Program-made: the position numbers and the translations under genes
Notes under the pieces: model-generated
The model's database searches: none
Seen by the model: only the letters and a program-made list of their open reading frames with translations
What the model was told of the DNA's origin: nothing
Part shown: piece after piece, positions 45,149 through 53,668 of the stretch
How positions within the stretch are numbered: position 1 is the stretch's first letter
How the letters are laid out: every line of letters starts with the position of its first letter
NCBI RefSeq assembly: GCF_002980595.1
Contig: NZ_PVLQ01000010.1
Span: 1 to 53,668 of the forward strand
DNA length: 53,668 nt
Origin: Malikia granosa
Lineage (GTDB): Bacteria > Pseudomonadota > Gammaproteobacteria > Burkholderiales > Burkholderiaceae_C
Direction of reading: 5' to 3'

Positions 45149-46237
45149 TCAGGCCTTGCGCTCGAATTCCTGCATGTAGGCGACCAGCGCCTGCACGCCT
45201 TCGATCGGCATCGCGTTGTAGAGGCTGGCGCGCATGCCGCCGACCGACTTGTGGCCCTTGAGCTGCAGCAGCCCGGCGGCCTTGGCGCCGGCCAGGAAGG
45301 CGTCGTTGCGGCTCTCGTCGCGCAGGAAGAAGGGGATGTTCATGCGCGAGCGGCAGTCCTTCGCGACGCGGTTCTCGTACAGCGCCGAGCCGTCGAGGTA
45401 GTCGTAGAACAGCTGCGCCTTGGCGATGTTGGCCGCCTCGATCGCGGCGACGCCGCCCTGGGCTTTGAGCCACTGGAACACCAGCCCGGCCATGTAGATG
45501 GCATAGGTCGGCGGCGTGTTGTACATCGATCCTGCCTCGGCGACCAGCTTGTAGTCGAAGGCGCTCGGGCAATGCGGCACGGCGTGGCCGAGCAGGTCCT
45601 CGCGCACCACCACCAGCGTCAGGCCGGCCGGTCCCAGGTTCTTCTGCGCGCCGCCGAAGGCCAGGCCGACCCGGCTCCAGTCGACCGGGCGCGAGGCCAC
45701 ATGGGACGAGAAGTCGACCACCAGCGGCGCGTCGCAGCCCAGCGCCTTGAGGTCGGGCAGCTGGTGGAACTCGACGCCGTGGATGGTCTCGTTGCTGCAG
45801 ATATGCACATAGGCGCTGTCGGCATCGAGCTGCCAGCTGCTCGGCTCGGGCAGGGTGGTGAAACCGCTCGCCTGGGTCGAGGCCGCCAGCCTGGCGTTGC
45901 AGAACTTGCCGGCTTCCTTGTACGACTTCTGGCCCCAGCTGCCGGTGACGACGAAGTCGGCCGCACCGCCGCGCGCCAGGTTGAGCGGGATGATGGCGTT
46001 CTCGGCCAGCGCGCCGCCCTGCATGAACAGGATCTTGAAGTTGGCCGGCACCGCCAGCAGCTCGCGCAGGTCGGCCTCGGCCTGCTCGTAGATCGAGATG
46101 AATTCCTTACCGCGATGGCTCATTTCCATCACGCCCATGCCGCTGCCATGCCAGTCCAGCATCTCGGCGGCGGCTTGTTGCAGCACGGCCTCGGGCATGG
46201 TGGCCGGGCCGGCGGAGAAGTTGTAGGGTCGCTTCAT
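45149..46237 (-). CDS. serC: phosphoserine aminotransferase
   Basis: A PLP enzyme that makes phosphoserine for serine and also acts in pyridoxine synthesis. The 362-residue protein begins [20 protein letters not shown] and has [19 protein letters not shown]. The PLP lysine lies in [18 protein letters not shown], and [19 protein letters not shown] follows. It is full length. It lies between gyrA (24 bases upstream) and pheA, the same grouping seen in many betaproteobacteria. Confidence 0.97.
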   Translation of the reverse strand: MKRPYNFSAGPATMPEAVLQQAAAEMLDWHGSGMGVMEMSHRGKEFISIYEQAEADLRELLAVPANFKILFMQGGALAENAIIPLNLARGGAADFVVTGSWGQKSYKEAGKFCNARLAASTQASGFTTLPEPSSWQLDADSAYVHICSNETIHGVEFHQLPDLKALGCDAPLVVDFSSHVASRPVDWSRVGLAFGGAQKNLGPAGLTLVVVREDLLGHAVPHCPSAFDYKLVAEAGSMYNTPPTYAIYMAGLVFQWLKAQGGVAAIEAANIAKAQLFYDYLDGSALYENRVAKDCRSRMNIPFFLRDESRNDAFLAGAKAAGLLQLKGHKSVGGMRASLYNAMPIEGVQALVAYMQEFERKA

Positions 46238-46261
46238 GTAGGGCTTTCGGTTCGGATGATT

Positions 46262-48928
<2,667 letters not shown>

Positions 48929-48973
48929 GGGCGCGACGGGACCGGAAGGTCGTCTGGTAGAAGATAACCTCTT

Positions 48974-49004
48974 ATTTTAAGTCGCCGCGCCAGCCTGCGT
49001 TCAA
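48974..49004 (-). promoter_or_regulatory. candidate gyrA promoter
   Basis: On the minus strand TTGAAC (49004-48999) is followed after 19 bases by TAAAAT (48979-48974). The spacer is long by one or two bases. It would start transcription about 40 bases before the gyrA ATG. It shares the 282-base gyrA-ompA divergent interval. Confidence 0.45.
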
Positions 49005-49100
49005 GGAATATGTCGAGCCGCTGATCCGGTGCCTTGTTGCAGCATCGCAACACAATCGGCAGCTAGCGGCTGGCCCTCCCCGGGCCAGTCTCTATCCGGC

Positions 49101-49128
49101 TTGGCGAGGACTTGGCTTGTGGCACAAT
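49101..49128 (+). promoter_or_regulatory. candidate ompA promoter
   Basis: TTGGCG (49101-49106), 16-base spacer, CACAAT (49123-49128). Downstream, at 49141-49150, CTACCGGTAG is a perfect 10-base palindrome in the leader of about 75 bases; its role is unknown. The rest of the divergent interval shows nothing else recognisable. Confidence 0.4.
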
Positions 49129-49210
49129 GATAAATACCCGCTACCGGTAGGAACTGTCGGGGCGTGCAACCCAATTCGCAGCCATCTGCGCCAACAAAAC
49201 CGAGGAAACC

Positions 49211-49846
49211 ATGATCAAGCTCAACAAAGTGGCCATGTTGTTCGCTACCGCCGCACTGGCAACCGCCGCCGGCGCACAGACCGTCGATAACTGGAAGAAC
49301 GGCACCGGCGACCTGGTGTGGAAGAACGGCACCAACGAACTGTGCTGGCGCGACGCCAACTGGACCCCGGCGACTGCGGCTCAAGGTTGCGACGGCGCCA
49401 TCGTGCCGAAGCCCGCTGCTGCTCCGGCTCCGGCTCCGGTCGCTGCTCCGGCTCCGGCTCCGGTCGCTGCTGCCCCGGCTCCGGCCCCGGTTGCTGCCTC
49501 CAAGGTCACCTTTGCTGCTGACGCCTTCTTCGACTTCGACAAGGCTGTCCTGAAGCCCGAAGGCAAGGCCAAGCTCGACGATCTGGTCTCCAAGGTCAAG
49601 GGCATCAACCTCGAAGTGATCATCGCCGTCGGTCACACCGACTCGGTCGGCTCCGACGCCTACAACCAGAAGCTGTCGGTCAAGCGTTCGGAAGCCGTCA
49701 AGGCCTATCTGGTGTCCAAGGGTATCGAGAAGAACCGCGTCTACACCGAAGGCAAGGGCGAGAAGCAGCCGGTTGCTGACAACAAGAGCTCCGCTGGCCG
49801 CGCCAAGAACCGCCGCGTCGAGATCGAAGTCGTCGGCACCAAGTAA
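49211..49846 (+). CDS. ompA: OmpA family peptidoglycan-associated outer-membrane protein
   Basis: A 211-residue secreted protein. The signal peptide (about 1-20) ends at AAGA/QT. A short Trp-rich segment follows (DNWKNGTGDLVWKNGTNELCWRD in two parts, about 23-45) with two cysteines, then an Ala-Pro-Val linker (about 65-95). The C-terminal OmpA domain (about 97-210) has FFDFDKAVLKPEGKAKL and VGHTDSVGSDAYNQKLSVKR (two core motifs that bind peptidoglycan), then GKGEKQP and RAKNRRVEIEV. There is no eight-strand barrel; this short form beside gyrA is known in Burkholderiales. Codon use is that of a highly expressed gene. GAGGAAACC precedes the ATG. Confidence 0.95.
   Translation: MIKLNKVAMLFATAALATAAGAQTVDNWKNGTGDLVWKNGTNELCWRDANWTPATAAQGCDGAIVPKPAAAPAPAPVAAPAPAPVAAAPAPAPVAASKVTFAADAFFDFDKAVLKPEGKAKLDDLVSKVKGINLEVIIAVGHTDSVGSDAYNQKLSVKRSEAVKAYLVSKGIEKNRVYTEGKGEKQPVADNKSSAGRAKNRRVEIEVVGTK
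49421..49498 (+). repeat. 24-base tandem repeat in the OmpA Ala-Pro linker
   Basis: Bases 49421-49444 and 49445-49468 are identical, and 49469-49498 is a third, degenerate unit. They encode (APAPAPVA)n. Such repeats can change number by slippage and alter the length of the linker between membrane segment and peptidoglycan-binding domain. Confidence 0.9.
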
Positions 49847-49866
49847 TCCCCTTACCCCGGGATTCG

Positions 49867-49895
49867 AAAAAACCGCGCCTTGGCGCGGTTTTTTT
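49867..49895. terminator. bidirectional terminator after ompA
   Basis: AAAAAA-CCGCGC-CTTG-GCGCGG-TTTTTTT: a 6-bp GC stem flanked by A- and T-runs, so it can act on either strand. It ends the ompA transcript 21 bases after the stop. Confidence 0.9.
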
Positions 49896-49918
49896 CTGCC
49901 CCGACGCATAATTCAGCC

Positions 49919-50629
49919 ATGGACAAGAACATGAACGTGGACCCGGCCGAGCTGGCCAAGTTCTCGGAGCTGGCACATCGCTGGTGGGATCCCGAGAGCG
50001 AATTCCGCCCCCTGCACCAGATCAACCCGCTGCGCCTGGACTGGATCGCCCGCCAGGCGCCGCTGTCGGGCCAGCAGGTGCTCGATGTCGGCTGCGGCGG
50101 CGGCATCCTGGCCGAGGCCATGGCCCGCCAGGGCGCCGAGGTGCTGGGCATAGACCTGGCGAGCAAGTCGCTCAAGGTCGCGCAGCTGCATGCGCTCGAG
50201 TCCGGCCTGGCCAACGTCGCCTACCGCGAGGTCGCGGTCGAGGCGCTGGCCGCCGAGCGCCCGGCGAGCTTCGATGTCGTGACCTGCATGGAAATGCTCG
50301 AGCATGTGCCGGACCCGGCCTCGGTCGTCAAGGCCTGCGCCGACCTGGTCAAGCCGGGTGGCTGGGTGTTCTTCTCCACCCTCAACCGCAATCCGAAGTC
50401 CTTCCTGTTTGCCATCGTCGGCGCCGAATATGTGCTGAACCTGCTGCCGCGTGGCACGCACGAGTTCGCCAAGTTCATCAAGCCCAGCGAACTGGCCAGC
50501 TTCTGCCGCCAGGCCGGTCTCGACCTGCAGGGCACGCGCGGCATGGAGTACAACCCGCTGACCAAGCGCTACTGGCTCAGCGGCGACACCAGCGTCAACT
50601 ACATGATCGCCACCCGCAAGCCCGCATGA
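49919..50629 (+). CDS. ubiG: ubiquinone biosynthesis O-methyltransferase
   Basis: Carries out both O-methylations in ubiquinone synthesis with SAM. The 236-residue protein has [20 protein letters not shown] at the N-terminus, the SAM motif [16 protein letters not shown] and [13 protein letters not shown]. It also has [19 protein letters not shown] and [14 protein letters not shown] near the end. ATG 49919 is given as start; ATG 49931 (four codons later) matches the usual UbiG N-terminus as well, and neither has a clear ribosome site. CATAAT just upstream (49907-49912) might be a -10 element. Its stop overlaps the next gene (ATGA). Confidence 0.96.
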   Translation: MDKNMNVDPAELAKFSELAHRWWDPESEFRPLHQINPLRLDWIARQAPLSGQQVLDVGCGGGILAEAMARQGAEVLGIDLASKSLKVAQLHALESGLANVAYREVAVEALAAERPASFDVVTCMEMLEHVPDPASVVKACADLVKPGGWVFFSTLNRNPKSFLFAIVGAEYVLNLLPRGTHEFAKFIKPSELASFCRQAGLDLQGTRGMEYNPLTKRYWLSGDTSVNYMIATRKPA

Positions 50630-51297
50630 GCCGCTTCACCCATCTGCAGGCGGTGCTGTTCGATCTCGACGGCACCTTGGTCGACAGCGCGCCCGACCTG
50701 GGCCATGCCGCCGACCTGCTGCGCGTCAGGCGCGGCCTGCCTTCCTTGCCCTACGAACAATACCGGCCGATGGCTGGTGCCGGGGCGCGCGGCATGATCG
50801 GCGTCGCCTTCGGCTACGGCCCGGACCATCCCGAGTTCGAGGCGCTGCGCCAGGAGTTCTTCGCCAACTACGAAGCCTGCCTGACCGAGCGCACCCGTGC
50901 CTTCGACGGCATTGCCGAGCTGATCGGCGCGCTGCAGGACGGCGGCAAGCGCTGGGGCGTGGTGACCAACAAGTCCGAGCGCTTTGCCTTGCCGCTGACT
51001 GCGGCGCTGCCGCTGTTCGAGGCTGCCGCCACCGTGATCGGCGGCGACACCACCCCGCACGCCAAGCCGCATCCAGCGCCCCTGCTCGAGGCAGCGCGTC
51101 GCCTGGGCCTGCCGCCCGAGGCCTGCCTCTATGTCGGCGACGATGAGCGCGACATCGTCGCAGGGCGTGCCGCCGGCATGCCAACGGTCGCCGCCACCTA
51201 CGGCTACCTGGGCGCGCTGGGCGATGTCTCGGCCTGGGGCGCCGATGCCGTGATAAATAATCCGCTCGAGCTCTTGAACTTTTTCGATCTGGCTTAA
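50626..51297 (+). CDS. gph: HAD-family phosphatase, Gph/MupP type
   Basis: A 223-residue haloacid-dehalogenase phosphatase. It has [16 protein letters not shown] at the N-terminus (nucleophile Asp and second Asp), [13 protein letters not shown] (motif II Ser/Thr region), [12 protein letters not shown] (motif III Lys) and [17 protein letters not shown] (motif IV). The cap is the small helical type. It is named phosphoglycolate phosphatase by similarity, but the ubiG-linked members in pseudomonads (MupP) act on N-acetylmuramic acid 6-phosphate in wall recycling, and the same could hold here. Start ATG 50626 overlaps the ubiG stop. The 3' end carries the putative ssrA promoter. Confidence 0.88.
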   Translation: MSRFTHLQAVLFDLDGTLVDSAPDLGHAADLLRVRRGLPSLPYEQYRPMAGAGARGMIGVAFGYGPDHPEFEALRQEFFANYEACLTERTRAFDGIAELIGALQDGGKRWGVVTNKSERFALPLTAALPLFEAAATVIGGDTTPHAKPHPAPLLEAARRLGLPPEACLYVGDDERDIVAGRAAGMPTVAATYGYLGALGDVSAWGADAVINNPLELLNFFDLA

Positions 51298-51300
51298 ACT
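51274..51300 (+). promoter_or_regulatory. candidate ssrA promoter
   Basis: TTGAAC (51274-51279) and TAAACT (51295-51300) are 15 bases apart, a short spacing; +1 would fall close to the mature 5' end at 51311. The -10 overlaps the stop codon of the phosphatase gene. Confidence 0.4.
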
Positions 51301-51310
51301 AACAGGTTCA

Positions 51311-51687
51311 GGGGCTGCATTGGTTTCGACGTGGGTTCGGACACGCAGCAGGGCATGTCGAGGTTCTGTCACCTCGTAAAACCGCAGAAAAAAACTAACT
51401 GCAAACGACGAACGTTTCGCACTCGCCGCTTAATCCGGTGAGCCTTGCAACAGTTGGCCGATGGGCTGGGCAAGGGCAGTCGTAAGACTGTCCAGGCTGC
51501 AAGGGAACTTACATGGGCTGGTCATCAAGCGGGCAACTTGCCGGGTGACGAGATTCAAGGTTGCTGGCCGGGTGCGTAGCGTGTCGCTGCGCGATGCATC
51601 TGGCGAGACTCAAATCAGACGACTACACATGTAGAACTGCGCGAAGAAGGCTTGCGGACGGGGGTTCAAATCCCCCCAGCTCCACCA
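51311..51687 (+). ncRNA. ssrA: transfer-messenger RNA (tmRNA)
   Basis: Rescues stalled ribosomes by trans-translation with SmpB. The 5' end GGGGCTG pairs with the 3' end CAGCTCC followed by ACCA, forming the tRNA-like acceptor stem. A T-arm GGGGGTTCAAATCCCCC is present near the end, and TGGTTTCGACG follows the 5' strand as in all one-piece tmRNAs. The tag is read from GCA 51401 to TAA 51431-51433 and encodes ANDERFALAA, a betaproteobacterial-type degradation tag ending in the ALAA signal for ClpXP. Length is 377 bases. CCA is encoded. Its 3' end is a classic integration target, and a tyrosine integrase follows. Confidence 0.97.
51661..51687 (+). other. probable attachment site (att) in the ssrA 3' end
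   Basis: The last 27 bases of ssrA, from the T-arm to CCA, are the usual core for tmRNA-directed integrases, and an integrase gene begins 103 bases further on. If so, a direct copy of part of this segment should lie at the far end of the island, beyond this window. No second copy was seen here. Confidence 0.5.
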
Positions 51688-51692
51688 CTTTG

Positions 51693-51724
51693 AACCCCAA
51701 GTGATTGATTCACTTGGGGTTTTT
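51693..51724 (+). terminator. terminator after ssrA
   Basis: Perfect 12-bp stem AACCCCAAGTGA / TCACTTGGGGTT with loop TTGAT, followed by TTT. It starts six bases after the tmRNA CCA. Confidence 0.9.
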
Positions 51725-51789
51725 CATCGTCTGACTTGCGGTAACCCGCCTGGCTGTGCCGTCGCACTGTGCCAGGCAGTGGAGAACCC

Positions 51790-53397
51790 ATGTCGATCAA
51801 AGCCCCCTCAAGGCTGTACCACCGCCCCGGCACCAACCGCTTTCACTGGCGTGCCGCGATCCCGACAGACCTTCAGGCATACACCCAGCGTACCGAGATA
51901 CGACTGTCACTTCACGAAGAGAGCCGAGCGGACGCCATCGCGAAGGCGAGCCAGCTTAACGCGGACCTGCCCCGGCTGTTTGACGAACTCCGACGCACCA
52001 AGCGCATGACGAACGAGCCACTGCCCAAGAACTACTTCCAGATTTGGCGAGACACCATGGTTGAGAATGCCAAGTATCGCCAGCGGATCGAACGGCTTGA
52101 GCAGCAGAACGCCGACTTGGAGCTCGACGCCTTCAAGCTGCGCCAGCAGCTCGCCGGGATGGTGGACCGTGACCAGGCCCAGGCTGCGCTGAAGCAAGCG
52201 CACACACTGGGCCAGCTGAAAGGCCACGAGACTCTAGCCGAGTCAATTTCGACCGTCAGATCACCAGAGAAGACAGCATTGTTTTCTGAGCTTGGTAAAG
52301 CGTACCTTGCCAGCTTTAATGCACGGCTTCAGCAATCGAAGAAGAGGCCACCATCGGAAAAGGCCCGTGAGAAATACGAAAAGGACATTGAGCTTTTCGT
52401 TAACGTCATGGGGGACATTCGTATCGGTGCGATCGATAAAGAGCTGGTGGGCGGTTACTGTCAAGTCTTGAAGAAATTGCCGGCAAACATGAACAGGGTT
52501 GAGAAGTATCGAGGTAAGACGATTGATCAGATTCTGGCTATGAATCCTGAGCCGCAATCTGAAGTTACGATTTCCGGTAAGCTGGGCACACTGTCCAGCA
52601 TGTTCAAGTGGGCGCTTGAGGAAAAGAGAAAATGGGGTATCGACGCGAACCCATTTGTTGGCTTTGCGCTGAAGGATTCAAACAAGACGGTTCGCCGCCC
52701 CTTTACGAACGAGGAAATGCTGGCGCTGCTGAACCACTCGACGTTCACCACTCGACGCTTTAGGACGACATACGGTTACTGGCTGATACCCCTGGCAATT
52801 TTCACAGGTGCGCGACTTGGCGAGCTGTGCCAGCTGGACCTGAAGGACTTCATCACTGTTGACGGCATCGACTGTATCGACATCAACGACGAGTCCGAGA
52901 ACAAGGCTATCCGAAAGAGACTCAAGACTGACAACGCCAAGCGCCTTGTGCCGATACACCCGGAACTAGTCAGGCTTGGCTTGCTGCGCTACGTCGCTAA
53001 GCTCAGAGTGGAAAAGCAGGTTCACCTGTTCCCCGAACTATCAAGGGACCGCAGGGATGGACCAGCGCAGGCCGCATCAAATTGGTTTCAGAAATTCCGT
53101 GCAAGGGTTGGTGTGGCTGAAAAGCAGAAAACTGTTTTCCACAGTTTTCGGCACTTGTTCATTACGAATCTTTTGGATCAGGGGATAAGCCCGCACATGG
53201 TCGCGCCAATCGTTGGGCATGAACCTGGAATTATCACCGCGTCCGTTTACTGGAACACGAAGGATTCCAGTAAGCGAAAGCCGACCGTTGAAGCGTTTCA
53301 ATTGTCGGCAGACTTGCTGGCGCTGATTCCACCAGTTGAGTCGGCAATATTGCCGAAGGCGAAATTAAACACCAACCCGCCCAGGAAGAAAACCTAA
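51790..53397 (+). CDS. int: tyrosine-type site-specific integrase
   Basis: A 535-residue recombinase of the phage-integrase family. The N-terminus (about 1-60, SIKAPSRLYHRPGTNRFHWRA in part) resembles the DUF6538 domain found in front of many island integrases. A coiled coil follows at about 75-135, a SAM-like core-binding domain at about 160-290, then the catalytic domain from about 310. The catalytic residues visible are Arg in TGARLGELCQ, His and Arg in HSFRHLF, His in GHEPG and the nucleophile Tyr in ASVYWN. The gene is much less GC-rich than its neighbours, especially from 52250 on, which points to recent transfer. It reads away from ssrA into the island. Start ATG 51790 has no strong ribosome site. 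Confidence 0.95.
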   Translation: MSIKAPSRLYHRPGTNRFHWRAAIPTDLQAYTQRTEIRLSLHEESRADAIAKASQLNADLPRLFDELRRTKRMTNEPLPKNYFQIWRDTMVENAKYRQRIERLEQQNADLELDAFKLRQQLAGMVDRDQAQAALKQAHTLGQLKGHETLAESISTVRSPEKTALFSELGKAYLASFNARLQQSKKRPPSEKAREKYEKDIELFVNVMGDIRIGAIDKELVGGYCQVLKKLPANMNRVEKYRGKTIDQILAMNPEPQSEVTISGKLGTLSSMFKWALEEKRKWGIDANPFVGFALKDSNKTVRRPFTNEEMLALLNHSTFTTRRFRTTYGYWLIPLAIFTGARLGELCQLDLKDFITVDGIDCIDINDESENKAIRKRLKTDNAKRLVPIHPELVRLGLLRYVAKLRVEKQVHLFPELSRDRRDGPAQAASNWFQKFRARVGVAEKQKTVFHSFRHLFITNLLDQGISPHMVAPIVGHEPGIITASVYWNTKDSSKRKPTVEAFQLSADLLALIPPVESAILPKAKLNTNPPRKKT

Positions 53398-53668
53398 GTT
53401 CCGAACTTTCCCAGGTGCGGATTTGTTTCAAGCTCCACAGCTTCGGCAAGCTCCCTTTCATCTGACTCGATTTCATTAATCCGTTTGATGACTCGCTGCA
53501 GCTGTACCAGCGACCATTCGCCACCGCCAGTAGTTTTGCGGCCCATCCGGTTGAGTTCCGCCACCATCTTGCGCTGACTCATGCCTTCCCGCCGCATACC
53601 GTCAATCTCACGTCGCAGGCTATCAGCAAAGACATCTGCCTGTTGCTGGCGCGGCTTTGTTGTATTAA
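53394..53668 (-). CDS. recombinase-family (serine resolvase-like) protein, C-terminal part
   Basis: The frame is open from the right edge of the window to a TAG at 53394-53396, so about 90 residues of the C-terminus are seen and the start lies outside. Visible pattern: an Arg/Gln-rich lead-in, then LRREIDGMRREGMSQRKMV, AELNRMGRKTTGGGEWS and LVQLQRVIKRI. This I-x-x-M-R-x-x-G-x-S-x-R...LN-x-x-G-x-x-T-x-x-G-x-x-W series is typical of the helix-turn-helix end of Pin/resolvase-type recombinases. The catalytic serine domain, if present, is beyond the edge. It converges on the integrase gene with a 4-base overlap. It could instead be a stand-alone DNA-binding fragment. Confidence 0.6.
   Translation of the reverse strand, partial: NTTKPRQQQADVFADSLRREIDGMRREGMSQRKMVAELNRMGRKTTGGGEWSLVQLQRVIKRINEIESDERELAEAVELETNPHLGKFGT

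Noticed and set aside
49400-49500. GC-rich triplet repeats in ompA as a CRISPR-like array
   Set aside because: Units are directly adjacent with no spacers and encode an Ala-Pro linker in frame.

Overview
This window is a stretch of GC-rich chromosome from a betaproteobacterium, most likely a member of the Burkholderiales. The reasons are the gene orders thrS-infC-rpmI-rplT-pheS-pheT-ihfA and gyrA-serC-pheA-tyrA-aroA/cmk-rpsA-ihfB-lapA-lapB, the short OmpA without a barrel next to gyrA, and a tmRNA whose tag reads ANDERFALAA. The genus cannot be named from sequence alone. Coding is dense, with many 4-base stop/start overlaps. The last 2 kb is clearly less GC-rich and is the edge of an integrated element.

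Layout. 1-8.1 kb (+): a VOC-fold protein, then the translation block thrS, infC, rpmI, rplT, pheS, pheT, ihfA. Two places look like attenuators: a leader with a Thr-rich 13-residue peptide in front of thrS, and a strong hairpin between rplT and pheS. infC appears to start at ATC. 8.1-11.3 kb: a small PsiF-repeat secreted protein, an EamA exporter, an Ogt-type DNA methyltransferase and a phosphomannomutase/phosphoglucomutase. 11.3-20.5 kb: the LPS inner-core locus. gmhA, hldA and an hldC-gmhB fusion make ADP-heptose, two glycosyltransferases and waaA follow on the minus strand, and a GT9 enzyme and msbA run divergently on the plus strand. 20.5-28.3 kb (-): a DUF5672 protein, tolC, a rhodanese, pcm, and an RND pump with its adaptor; together the RND genes and tolC could form a tripartite exporter. 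28.4-32.3 kb (+): msrA, an AEC transporter, then rpsP-rimM-trmD-rplS with recognisable promoters and a terminator.

32.3-35.2 kb (+): a PhnD-like binding protein translationally coupled to a hybrid histidine kinase, probably a stand-alone sensor. 35.2-48.9 kb (-), in transcription order: gyrA, serC, pheA, tyrA, an aroA-cmk fusion, rpsA, a terminator, ihfB, lapA, lapB, a DUF6394 membrane protein and a double-RCK potassium channel. Aromatic amino-acid synthesis (serC, pheA, tyrA, aroA) is thus embedded with replication, nucleotide and ribosomal functions. 49.2-51.3 kb (+): ompA, ubiG and a Gph/MupP-type phosphatase.

51.3-53.7 kb: ssrA (tmRNA), its terminator, a tyrosine integrase and, converging on it, the C-terminal end of what looks like a serine recombinase. 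The 3' end of ssrA is the probable attachment site, and the island continues past the right edge. Most of the window is housekeeping. The points most worth following are the thrS leader, the hldC-gmhB and aroA-cmk fusions, the binding-protein/kinase pair, the DUF6394/channel pair and the truncated view of the ssrA island. No CRISPR array, complete insertion sequence or tRNA gene was seen.
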